Source: a virus
Length of the DNA: 23,326 nucleotides
Virus record (IMG/VR): IMGVR_UViG_3300025732_000272
Coordinates: 1 to 23,326 of that record
Direction: 5' to 3' (one strand)
The translations under genes were made by a program, and so were the position numbers. Under the pieces are notes generated by a model. It saw only the letters and a program-made list of their open reading frames with translations, was not told the origin of the DNA and searched no databases. Below, one piece after another: positions 14,870 to 19,990 of the stretch. Position 1 is the stretch's first letter, and the number at the start of each line of letters is the position of its first letter.

Positions 14870-15756
14870 TTGACTAAAAACCTCCGACTTCCAGGTTGTT
14901 CGATAACGTAACGCTCATAGACTTCAGGCATCTCTGCTTGCAGTAGCTTTGGATCAAAACGCTTGGAACCTTTGGCACTGTTCCATGTTGCAAGCACCTT
15001 GCCGTCAAAGGTGATGAGTGAGCCTGCTTCTTTCATCTGACCTTGAATAAAACCTTGTAGCTTTTCTTCAGCCTCCTCGAACTGCTTGATCTGCGTCTTG
15101 ATCGCTTTCAATTGCTGGCAGGCTTGTTCCAGGTGAGAGGTGGCGACCACGGCTTGAGTTGTCGAGGTAGGAAAAAGCCGTCGTGCCGCATCCACTGTGC
15201 TGGCTTCTGGAGGCGTGTTTGTCTGTATTGAGGCCCATATTTGGCTTTCCAGTTGTATGAGCGCGTCTTTTTCACTATCGGGTATTGGCTTGTCAATAAG
15301 TACCAATTCTTGACCTCCAAACAGCACCGCAAGTATGCAACGCTGTACCCTGTGCACCGTAGCCTCGTGTACAACTTGCGCACGATCCTGTGGTGGCATA
15401 AGACCGATTTCAGCATCGTATTGATTCCTTTTGCTTTGGTTGTAGTTCTTCACTTCCACCAGTGTCGTGCCATCAGCAGAGATGAAGTCAAAGTGACTAG
15501 CCATCCATGAATGTTCAGGGTGGTACAACTCATAGTCTGCTTCCTTGAGCTCCATCTGCAACCTGGCACTAGCTTCACGGCCAATGACATCTTGCAGCTT
15601 CAGACCCCACTGAACTGCTTCAATGTGGCTTATGTCTTCCCGTTCTGTCTGGCCTATCTTCTCCAGGTAAACATCAGCAGCACGACCATCCGCGATCTTG
15701 CGAGCATCGGTGGCCCAGATAGCCTTACGTCTTGACTCGGTGTCAAAGCTGGTCAT
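14866..15756 (-). CDS. YqaJ/lambda-exonuclease-like recombination nuclease
   Basis: 296 residues; ATG 15756 has GAGGAGG upstream and overlaps the previous stop. The N-terminal domain carries the PD-(D/E)XK pattern: SHIEAVQWGLKLQDVIGREA (43-62), SHFDFI with Asp90, LVEVKN with Glu101 and Lys103, and RAQVVHEATVH (125-135) in the place of the conserved Q..H motif. This is the arrangement of YqaJ and lambda Exo, 5'-3' double-strand exonucleases. The C-terminal part (about 200-245) is a helical, Gln/Lys-rich extension, followed by a small beta segment. It is longer than lambda Exo (226 residues). Its partner is likely the annealing protein encoded immediately after it. Confidence 0.85.
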   Translation of the reverse strand: MTSFDTESRRKAIWATDARKIADGRAADVYLEKIGQTEREDISHIEAVQWGLKLQDVIGREASARLQMELKEADYELYHPEHSWMASHFDFISADGTTLVEVKNYNQSKRNQYDAEIGLMPPQDRAQVVHEATVHRVQRCILAVLFGGQELVLIDKPIPDSEKDALIQLESQIWASIQTNTPPEASTVDAARRLFPTSTTQAVVATSHLEQACQQLKAIKTQIKQFEEAEEKLQGFIQGQMKEAGSLITFDGKVLATWNSAKGSKRFDPKLLQAEMPEVYERYVIEQPGSRRFLVK

Positions 15757-15998
15757 GCTGCCTCCTCATCAAAGCAGGTTGTGATCTTCTTGCGATCAGC
15801 GCGGCTTCTAATGACTTTGACAATGGCCTTGAGGTCTTCTAAGTCTTGAAAAATCTTTTCAAAGTAATCCATGTTGTGATGAGTAAGACCAAGACCGTCA
15901 CTGCATAGGTTCATAGAACTTGATGCGAGCCTGTACTGCAACCAGGCGATCTTGTTTCTTAACTCATACCGATCTGCTTCATCTAACTTGTAATCCAT
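15753..15998 (-). CDS. Hypothetical helical protein (81 aa)
   Basis: ATG 15998 has AAAGGAG upstream within the repeated leader motif; the stop overlaps the exonuclease start. The 81-residue product is helical: MDYKLDEADRYELRNKIAWL, then QYRLASSSMNLC, a DYFEKIFQDLEDLKAIVKVI helix, and a basic/acidic end RADRKKITTCFDEEAA. I do not recognise it. It is the first gene after the structured RNA gap, so its expression could be influenced by that region. Confidence 0.75.
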   Translation of the reverse strand: MDYKLDEADRYELRNKIAWLQYRLASSSMNLCSDGLGLTHHNMDYFEKIFQDLEDLKAIVKVIRSRADRKKITTCFDEEAA

Positions 15999-16019
15999 GT
16001 TGTTTCTCCTTTGGTTAAG
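15996..16019 (-). promoter_or_regulatory. Repeated leader motif, copy 1
   Basis: Read leftward: CTTAACC, then AAA, GGAGAAACAAC and ATG of the 81-aa gene. The same order (CTTAACC, 3 nt, GGRGA, A-rich spacer, ATG) occurs before 19018 and 19940. It contains the ribosome site; the upstream CTTAACC has no obvious translational reason and may be a regulatory or processing signal. Confidence 0.6.
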
Positions 16020-16099
16020 TACAACAGTAGGGATATTACATCAAAATAAACACTAGGAACATACGCATATCGGGCTCAATCAACCGCCTATCAATATAG

Positions 16100-16128
16100 T
16101 TGCAATGTTCTTTTGTGTTCGTTAAGAT
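16100..16128 (+). promoter_or_regulatory. Candidate rightward promoter of the structured RNA
   Basis: TTGCAA (16100-16105), a 17-nt spacer and TAAGAT (16123-16128) each match 4 of 6 sigma70 consensus bases. A start near 16135 would place the three-tier hairpin near the 5' end of the transcript. The match is weak and its main support is what lies downstream. Confidence 0.3.
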
Positions 16129-16134
16129 TCTCTT

Positions 16135-16235
16135 GTCTGTGTGGAAGCAGATTAGAGCTGTTTGGCTTGTGCCCTGCCCTTGACTTACCCCCAAGGGACT
16201 TCCACCAGGGTGCAGACCAAACAGCTTTTTTGTTT
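16135..16235 (+). ncRNA. Candidate small RNA: three-tier hairpin ending in a T-run
   Basis: Three nested stems stack in one arm: AGCTGTTTGG/CCAAACAGCT (16156-16165 with 16217-16226, 10 bp), GTGCCCTG/CAGGGTGC (16169-16176 with 16206-16213, 8 bp including two G-U wobbles), and CCCTTG/CAAGGG (16177-16182 with 16192-16197, 6 bp, 9-nt loop). T's run directly from the outer stem (16226-16231, then GTTT), as in an intrinsic terminator. The two wobble pairs become A/C mismatches on the other strand, and the T-run is on this strand, so the transcript should run rightward, antisense to the operon. No known RNA family is recognised. It could alternatively be only an elaborate terminator. Confidence 0.45.
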
Positions 16236-16239
16236 CTGA

Positions 16240-16460
16240 CCAGACCGTACTCCGCACGATAGTAGGCACTTACCATGGTGGCTCGGAGTTGAGGTGGTAC
16301 GCCGTATGTCGCAAGACTAGGGGGCAGTTCCCGAATAACCGGCGCGGCTGGTCTTATCTCGAAGCCGAGGGGTCAGGAAACTGACATCGAGATGCTGCTT
16401 GCAGCGGAGGAACCTCCCCTCTCTACCCCGTTCTTGTCTGGGGTAGGGGGGTCTTTGGGA
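16240..16460 (+). ncRNA. Candidate structured RNA domain with multiple helices
   Basis: Successive helices: ACTCCG/CGGAGT (16249-16254, 16284-16289) enclosing AGGCAC/GTGGCT with one mismatch; AGACTAG/CTGGTCT (16314-16320, 16348-16354; one U-G wobble) enclosing short GC hairpins; ATCTCGA/TCGAGAT (16356-16362, 16387-16393) enclosing GTCAG-GAAA-CTGAC (16372-16385), a GNRA-type tetraloop; GCTG-CTTG-CAGC (16394-16405), a CUUG tetraloop; and a 12-bp hairpin (16418-16451). Tetraloop identity and wobble direction favour a rightward transcript. There is no credible open frame. It may be a continuation of the small RNA at 16135-16235 or a separate RNA. Not a tRNA, tmRNA, RNase P or 6S RNA as far as I can tell by eye. 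Confidence 0.45.
16418..16456 (+). terminator. Terminator-like hairpin ending the structured RNA
   Basis: CCTCTCTACCCC (16418-16429) pairs with GGGGTAGGGGGG (16440-16451) over 12 bp with two U-G wobbles and a 10-nt loop, then TCTTT. The T-run is short, so termination may be partial. The wobbles would be mismatches on the opposite strand. An alternative pairing, CCCCTCT (16416-16422) with AGAGGGG (16465-16471), competes with it and could act as a switch. Confidence 0.4.
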
Positions 16461-16471
16461 GGAAAGAGGGG

Positions 16472-16651
16472 TTAAGCCTCTGGTTCTGCATCAGGTTCTA
16501 CAGATTCTGCAACCAGATACTGCAATTGCTCTCTGACAATACTTATCCTTTGTTCCATGTCTTCAACGTAATCAAGTATTGCTTCCAATTCATTAGAGTG
16601 AATCATCACAAAGTCATCTGTTCTTGCTAGCCGATTGAGTAGCTTTCTCAT
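16472..16651 (-). CDS. Small acidic coiled-coil protein (59 aa)
   Basis: ATG 16651 overlaps the preceding stop (ATGA); TAA at 16474-16472. The 59-residue product is MRKLLNRLARTDDFVMIHSN, then a coiled-coil-like ELEAILDYVEDMEQRISIVR and EQLQYLVAESVEPDAEPEA. The exact ATGA coupling and continuous helical pattern make it a likely gene. It is the last leftward gene before the non-coding RNA locus and its stop abuts the final helix of that locus. No family recognised. Confidence 0.65.
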   Translation of the reverse strand: MRKLLNRLARTDDFVMIHSNELEAILDYVEDMEQRISIVREQLQYLVAESVEPDAEPEA

Positions 16652-16863
16652 GTGTTCTTTTCCTCATGTTCTTGTTTCACCGTTTCATCGACGCGTTCTT
16701 GTGATGTGTCGTCGGCATCGACAAGTGCTTGGCGCAGGGCAGTGATAGCCTCAATGGTGTTGCGCTTTGCTTGTTCTAACGCAGACTCAGGCCATACCCA
16801 ATTACCGTGATTAGCCCAACCTTCTAGCGTCCACAGCGCCACCTGCATAGCTTTTCTGCTCAT
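16648..16863 (-). CDS. Small hypothetical protein (71 aa)
   Basis: ATGA overlaps at both ends. The product begins MSRKAMQVALWTLEGWANHG and continues with EQAKRNTIEAITALRQALVD, ending in a charged tail VKQEHEEKNT. The 'MSRxAxQxAL..LE.....AI.ALR.AL' pattern matches a common short phage protein type of unknown function. It probably folds as two helices. Confidence 0.75.
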   Translation of the reverse strand: MSRKAMQVALWTLEGWANHGNWVWPESALEQAKRNTIEAITALRQALVDADDTSQERVDETVKQEHEEKNT

Positions 16864-17072
16864 CGATCCCTCGCTTTCAGCATCGCGTCTGCAGTCATGT
16901 AAGCCTGCCTCGCGGTTGCATCAAAATAATTCCCAGGCCGAGCCAGTGCTTTCATCGCCTGCCCTGCAAAGTAATCACGCAGGGACATACCTGGTTGGAT
17001 TAGGTATGAATGTGCAACGGGAAACGCTGCCCCACCATCTGCTGGCGTCTTTGCTGTTTTGTTTTCAGCCAT
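16860..17072 (-). CDS. Phage protein with GMSLRDYFAGQAMKAL motif (70 aa)
   Basis: ATG 17072 to an ATGA overlap. The protein has GGAAFPV (13-19), then PGMSLRDYFAGQAMKALARP and a C-terminal ARQAYMTADAMLKARDR. This is a frequent small phage protein pattern (GG.AFP....GM.LRDYFA.QA......A...A.YxxADAML..R). Function unknown. Its first 12 residues, M-A-ENKTAKTP-A-D, are nearly identical to those of the next upstream gene (17065-17355), so part of it appears duplicated. Confidence 0.8.
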   Translation of the reverse strand: MAENKTAKTPADGGAAFPVAHSYLIQPGMSLRDYFAGQAMKALARPGNYFDATARQAYMTADAMLKARDR

Positions 17073-17355
17073 TGTTCTTCTCCTTTAGCTTGGCTTCAAT
17101 GGCCCTAGCAAAACCACAGCGGTCAAACCATGCTGCATTACCTTCGTCGATTTTCTGGGACAGATAACTTAAGTCCTGAATCTGTTCATCAGTCAGCCCA
17201 ACCCATTGCTTTGGTGCAACGTAAAGTTTGTCGCCTAGCTTTATATCTTTAGCGTTATCCCATGCGACCTTTGGTCTTCCCGTTTTCTCGAACAAATAAA
17301 CATGCGCTACATGACCGTCGTCTGTCGGTGTCTTTGCTGTTTTGTTCTCAGTCAT
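17065..17355 (-). CDS. Small hypothetical protein sharing a duplicated N-terminus (96 aa)
   Basis: ATG 17355 overlaps the previous gene; the stop lies 8 nt inside the next gene. It begins MTENKTAKTPTDDG, the same peptide (two conservative changes) as the 70-aa gene downstream. The middle, KPKVAWD-like then GDKLYVAPKQWVGLTDEQIQ, contains the 'W.GLTDEQI' phrase common in short phage proteins. The C-terminus is helical (ARAIEAKLKEKNNG). Function unknown. Confidence 0.75.
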   Translation of the reverse strand: MTENKTAKTPTDDGHVAHVYLFEKTGRPKVAWDNAKDIKLGDKLYVAPKQWVGLTDEQIQDLSYLSQKIDEGNAAWFDRCGFARAIEAKLKEKNNG

Positions 17356-17540
17356 TGCATAGCCCCTTTACTCATACTGCGAACATAGAAGTGAATCTCA
17401 ATAGCTCGATGCAGCTCATGCTCATCAACCCCTGCCTGCTCGCATAGGATGGGAAGATAGGCAACATGTCTTGCTAGTTCTTCCTGCCACTTATCGATCA
17501 TGGCTTGGGTTTCAATGTCTTTTAATTGCTTCTTACTCAT
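17352..17540 (-). CDS. Hypothetical helical protein (62 aa)
   Basis: The frame opens at 17621, but ATG 17540 is preferred because it falls at the end of the preceding gene (8-nt overlap), and the upstream part looks like random translation. The product is MSKKQLKDIETQAMIDKWQE, followed by ELARHVAYLPILCEQAGVDE and HELHRAIEIHFYVRSMSKG. It is mostly helical, and I recognise no family. Confidence 0.65.
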   Translation of the reverse strand: MSKKQLKDIETQAMIDKWQEELARHVAYLPILCEQAGVDEHELHRAIEIHFYVRSMSKGAMQ

Positions 17541-17817
17541 GATCGGGCCTTTTTTTGTGTAGAAAGTTTTCTTCCACGCATTCAGCAATACCGAATCGCT
17601 TATTGCCAAAATCTTTTTCAATACGCTTATCTGCTTCGGTTGCTAGCTTGTGCAACTTGTTATAGCCAAATGCCTGAAAGATCGCTTCCTCATAGACTCG
17701 CAAAGCCGTGTGATAAATCAGGGTCGAGTTCATCTGATCATCATCCATCTCTTTGACTTGCTTTTCATAGTGCTCGATCAGCAGTTCATAGGCTTTAATG
17801 GTTAGGCTTTCTTTCAT
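17533..17817 (-). CDS. Hypothetical helical protein (94 aa)
   Basis: ATG 17817 is chosen over the 17892 opening because it forms an ATGA overlap with the upstream stop. The product begins MKESLTIKAYELLIEHYEKQ and has a second helical region (YHTALRVYEEAIFQAFGYNK) and a basic end FLHKKRPDHE. It has one Cys and no metal or catalytic pattern. Unknown function. Confidence 0.65.
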   Translation of the reverse strand: MKESLTIKAYELLIEHYEKQVKEMDDDQMNSTLIYHTALRVYEEAIFQAFGYNKLHKLATEADKRIEKDFGNKRFGIAECVEENFLHKKRPDHE

Positions 17818-18014
17818 GATTGGGACTCCCGCGAGGGTATGTAATGCGACCATGTCCTGAAGGCTTTGTGCTTTCGCATGGTCTCTGGGCATTCAGTCGA
17901 TGGTGGCTTCCAGCCGTACTCACGCCAGACTTGATCGACGGGTCGGAACCATTTATCGGGTGCAATTTGATGGTCGATTAAATCGAGCCAGGAAGGGACT
18001 TGTCTATCTTCCAT
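17814..18014 (-). CDS. Small Trp-rich hypothetical protein (66 aa)
   Basis: ATG 18014 is chosen because the longer frame to 18077 would run through the divergent region and overlap the HNH gene start; GGAG lies 9 nt upstream. The product MEDRQVPSWLDLIDHQIAPD is followed by KWFRPVDQVWREYGWKPPS and TECPETMRKHKAFRTWSHY. It has five Trp in 66 residues. The 'VWREYGWKPPS' phrase is reminiscent of short phage proteins, but the function is unknown. Confidence 0.6.
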   Translation of the reverse strand: MEDRQVPSWLDLIDHQIAPDKWFRPVDQVWREYGWKPPSTECPETMRKHKAFRTWSHYIPSRESQS

Positions 18015-18066
18015 GTAGGTTGACTCCAGTAAGGTATGTGTAAGGTTTGTAAAGCAAACTAATTGC

Positions 18067-18573
18067 ATGGCTAGCAAAGCAGAAAAACGAAGGCGGGATT
18101 TGATAAAAATTCATGGTCATAAATACCGCCGTCATTTTTTAGCTGAGGGTTACTTTTGTTTTTATTGCGGGGATCGTGCTCAAGGTTTAGATCATGTTCC
18201 TCCAGTTTCAATGATTGAAGATTTGCCTTATGAGAAAAGGAAAAAATGGGGCATACCTTGCGTTTTGCTTCCATCTTGTAATGACTGCAACTTCGCTTTA
18301 AGCAATAGAGGTCTATTCAATGTTTTTGATCGCCTCCTTTTTTTAGAGTCGTACTTCGACGCAAAACTGCAAAAGCAAACTAGTTTATGGAGCGAATCAG
18401 AGATTAAAGAGTTAGGCCATAACCTCCAAGGGTACGTTCGCGCAAAACAAGAGGGCTTGCAGTGGCTCGCGAGCAAAATTAGGGCTATACAGGTTAGGCA
18501 AATAAAGCCTGATACGTTTCCTAAGTTCATTGAAGAAGACTCGGACTCCAATTATGTAGAGAAAAGCCCGTAA
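18067..18573 (+). CDS. HNH-family nuclease, inserted antisense in the leftward block
   Basis: 168 residues, ATG 18067. The metal site is visible: CFYCG (31-35), LDHVPP (41-46) and CNDCNFALSNRGL (71-83), i.e. paired Cys knuckles around a D-H-V-P-P core. This matches a class of phage HNH proteins (C-x2-C ... DHVPP ... C-x2-CN...L). The rest is a helical tail ending in an acidic DSDSN segment. It is the only confident rightward gene between 12.2 and 20.2 kb and has AT-rich codon use and no good ribosome site. All three suggest a mobile, free-standing homing-type endonuclease. An alternative is a resident nuclease under its own promoter. Confidence 0.8.
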   Translation: MASKAEKRRRDLIKIHGHKYRRHFLAEGYFCFYCGDRAQGLDHVPPVSMIEDLPYEKRKKWGIPCVLLPSCNDCNFALSNRGLFNVFDRLLFLESYFDAKLQKQTSLWSESEIKELGHNLQGYVRAKQEGLQWLASKIRAIQVRQIKPDTFPKFIEEDSDSNYVEKSP

Positions 18574-18611
18574 AAGCCCATTTAATGGCTTCTAGGGGTA
18601 TTGCTAGCGGG

Positions 18612-18761
18612 TTAGGACTTGCAAAATGACTCGAGCATGTCCCATATCTCACGATTAATCACTAACGTGACTGTGTGCTCGTCTTTGTGCTTGATGTACG
18701 CGTCTTCGAATAAGTCAATGGCACAGTCTTCGAGCGTGACTGGTTTTGTGTCTTCGATCAT
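18612..18761 (-). CDS. Small acidic hypothetical protein (49 aa)
   Basis: ATG 18761 with AGGA 8 nt upstream; TAA at 18614-18612. The product is MIEDTKPVTLEDCAIDLFED, AYIKHKDEHTVTLVINREIW, DMLESFCKS. It is acidic, with a beta-like TVTLVIN strand and two Cys. It lies between the 25-aa membrane peptide and the convergent HNH gene. No family recognised. Its 10-residue-scale patterns and ribosome site support coding. Confidence 0.6.
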   Translation of the reverse strand: MIEDTKPVTLEDCAIDLFEDAYIKHKDEHTVTLVINREIWDMLESFCKS

Positions 18762-18770
18762 GATGGTTTC

Positions 18771-18848
18771 CTATAAGTTAAAGAAGACTGCGCAGGCAAG
18801 GGCGATGCCGAATAGAACGGCTATGCTCCAATCGATTAGGCTTTGCAT
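18771..18848 (-). CDS. 25-residue single-pass membrane peptide
   Basis: ATG 18848 overlaps the last 13 nt of the gene at 18836-19018; TAG at 18773-18771. The product is MQSLIDWSIAVLFGIALACA followed by VFFNL. Apart from the first few residues it is a single hydrophobic helix (residues 8-25) with one Cys. It is comparable in size to known tiny phage membrane peptides. It sits in a leftward early block, so a role in altering host membrane function or superinfection is conceivable, but the sequence alone does not show it. Confidence 0.5.
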   Translation of the reverse strand: MQSLIDWSIAVLFGIALACAVFFNL

Positions 18849-19018
18849 GGTTCATCCCTTAGGCCGTGAATGATTGAGACGTATTCGAGCCATTCTTCGT
18901 TTGTCATTTCATGCCCCCCAAGGATGAATGCTTCAGTGGCTCCGTTAGGCTCGCCGTTGGATAAGTACGGTCTATGCGAAACAATTCGACCAGTAGACAA
19001 TGTGACGTCTTTTCTCAT
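18836..19018 (-). CDS. Small hypothetical protein (60 aa)
   Basis: The frame is open to 19033, but ATG 19018 follows GGAGATAAACATC of the repeated leader and is the proper start (the earlier ATG is part of the ribosome site). The product is MRKDVTLSTGRIVSHRPYLS, then NGEPNGATEAFILGGHEMTN, then EEWLEYVSIIHGLRDEPCKA. It looks like a small beta-alpha protein with no recognised family. It is preceded by two hairpins and the leader motif. Confidence 0.7.
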   Translation of the reverse strand: MRKDVTLSTGRIVSHRPYLSNGEPNGATEAFILGGHEMTNEEWLEYVSIIHGLRDEPCKA

Positions 19019-19041
19019 GATGTTTATCTCCATTGGTTAAG
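19016..19041 (-). promoter_or_regulatory. Repeated leader motif, copy 2
   Basis: Leftward reading: CTTAACC, AAT, GGAGATAAACATC, ATG. It is identical to copy 3 (before 19940) except for the 3-nt spacer and one position in the ribosome site. Such conservation beyond the ribosome site suggests a shared control element. Confidence 0.7.
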
Positions 19042-19042
19042 T

Positions 19043-19085
19043 GATGCTGATTGCATCCCATAGCCGACTATTGCTAATCGGCTAT
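19043..19085 (-). other. Two tandem hairpins between ArdC-like gene and the next gene
   Basis: ATAGCCGA/TCGGCTAT (19060-19067 with 19078-19085, 8 bp, 10-nt loop) and GATGC/GCATC (19043-19047 with 19053-19057, 5 bp, 5-nt loop) lie between the stop at 19095 and leader copy 2. No T-run follows on either strand, so they are unlikely to be simple terminators; mRNA processing or stabilisation is possible. Confidence 0.55.
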
Positions 19086-19094
19086 AAGCTGAAA

Positions 19095-19940
19095 TCAGGC
19101 AGCTAGCGGCATTTCCTCAGCTTGCTCTGCTACTAAGTAATCCATTGCTGCCTGAGCCTTGCTCGCAGCTTTGATGATCGCGTTTTTATCTTGCTTTAAG
19201 ACTTTGAGCCATGATTCGATATAGCTTGCATGTTGCAACTGACCATCAACGCCAGTTTTCATGCAGAGCATGGCTGCACCTAGTTCTGCGATTAGTTCCT
19301 CGAATGCGTAGGCTTCCGAACCGAACCGGTTCATCAATTGGCGATCAAGCCTTGTTTTTGCGCCAGTAGCATGGATGCACTCATGCAGCAATGTTGCGTG
19401 ATAGTCAGCAAGTGATCGAAAGCTAGCAATTGCAGGCATACCGATTACATCTTTAGAAGCCTGATAGAACGCTCCGCTAGCTTGCTGCACTCCACCATCA
19501 AGAGCAAGCCTATCAACTACAGCCTGCACTCTAGAATCAATAGAACCCTGCAGCTTGCCTGAGCCTTTCGAGAATGTTGCACCTTCAATATCGTCAGCAT
19601 TGAACACAAAGTAATGCTTGAGCATTGGAATAGTCGAATCAACGTCAGCGCCGTTAGCATCCTTTTTAGTGATGCTAAGTTGTTTCCAGAAGATGATAGG
19701 CACACCCTTTGAGCCTTTCTTAACGCTCAGGCCTGCATCACTTGCTTGCTTGAACGTGAGCCAAGCATTGGATCGTCCCATGCCCATCATGCCGAGCCAA
19801 AGCTGATTAAGACCACGATAGACCGTACCAGAGACCGGATTGTATGACTCGCAATCCTCATGCCAAGGCTTAACCCAAGGCGCAGTACCCTGCTCTAGTT
19901 CTGCAATGATGCGGTCAGTGATGATTTGTGCAATATCCAT
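19095..19940 (-). CDS. ArdC-like protein: ssDNA-binding N-terminus plus zincin metallopeptidase domain
   Basis: The frame opens at a TTG (19955), but ATG 19940 follows the leader ribosome site and gives 281 residues. The N-terminal domain (residues 1-118) matches ArdC/DUF1738: IITDRIIAELEQGTAPWVKP, NPVSGTVYRGLNQLWLG, AWLTFKQA, KKGSKGVPIIFWK. The C-terminal domain has LLHECIHATG with the HExxH zinc site at 186-190, and FEELIAELGAAML (213-225) with the downstream Glu of the zincin fold. ArdC-type proteins from plasmids and phages protect incoming DNA from restriction; these domains also occur in polyvalent proteins injected with DNA. It sits near the start of the leftward block, as expected for an early counter-defence gene. 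Confidence 0.88.
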   Translation of the reverse strand: MDIAQIITDRIIAELEQGTAPWVKPWHEDCESYNPVSGTVYRGLNQLWLGMMGMGRSNAWLTFKQASDAGLSVKKGSKGVPIIFWKQLSITKKDANGADVDSTIPMLKHYFVFNADDIEGATFSKGSGKLQGSIDSRVQAVVDRLALDGGVQQASGAFYQASKDVIGMPAIASFRSLADYHATLLHECIHATGAKTRLDRQLMNRFGSEAYAFEELIAELGAAMLCMKTGVDGQLQHASYIESWLKVLKQDKNAIIKAASKAQAAMDYLVAEQAEEMPLAA

Positions 19941-19963
19941 GATGTTTATCCCCAAAGGTTAAG
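19938..19963 (-). promoter_or_regulatory. Repeated leader motif, copy 3
   Basis: Leftward: CTTAACC, TTT, GGGGATAAACATC, ATG of the ArdC-like gene. Spacing from CTTAACC to ATG is the same as in copy 2. It fixes the ArdC start at 19940 rather than the longer open frame. Confidence 0.7.
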
Positions 19964-19982
19964 AGGGGCGATCAGCCCCTTT
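19962..19982. other. GC-rich intergenic hairpin before the ArdC leader
   Basis: AGGGGC (19964-19969) and GCCCCT (19975-19980) form a 6-bp stem with loop GATCA, extendable by two pairs on the + strand. On the leftward strand it is followed by CTTAACC rather than T's, so it is not a classical terminator. Its overlap with the leader motif suggests a processing or regulatory hairpin. Confidence 0.5.
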
Positions 19983-19990
19983 CTGGTTAG

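Noticed and set aside
16036-16276. Two leftward open frames (61 and 77 codons) across the structured RNA region
   Set aside because: They have no ribosome site, no ATGA coupling and a random-looking composition; the base pairing across the region explains the sequence better.
16240-16460. tRNA, tmRNA, RNase P, 6S or group I intron
   Set aside because: No T-loop consensus or CCA end, no RNase P core order, no single long 6S-like rod, and the isolated GACTA is not in the order of a group I core.
18619-18873. Rightward 84-codon frame
   Set aside because: The leftward frames at 18612, 18771 and 18836 have better ribosome sites, overlaps and protein-like composition.
19962-19982. Rho-independent terminator
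   Set aside because: The stem is short and no T-run follows on the leftward strand; on the + strand only TTT follows and no rightward gene ends here.
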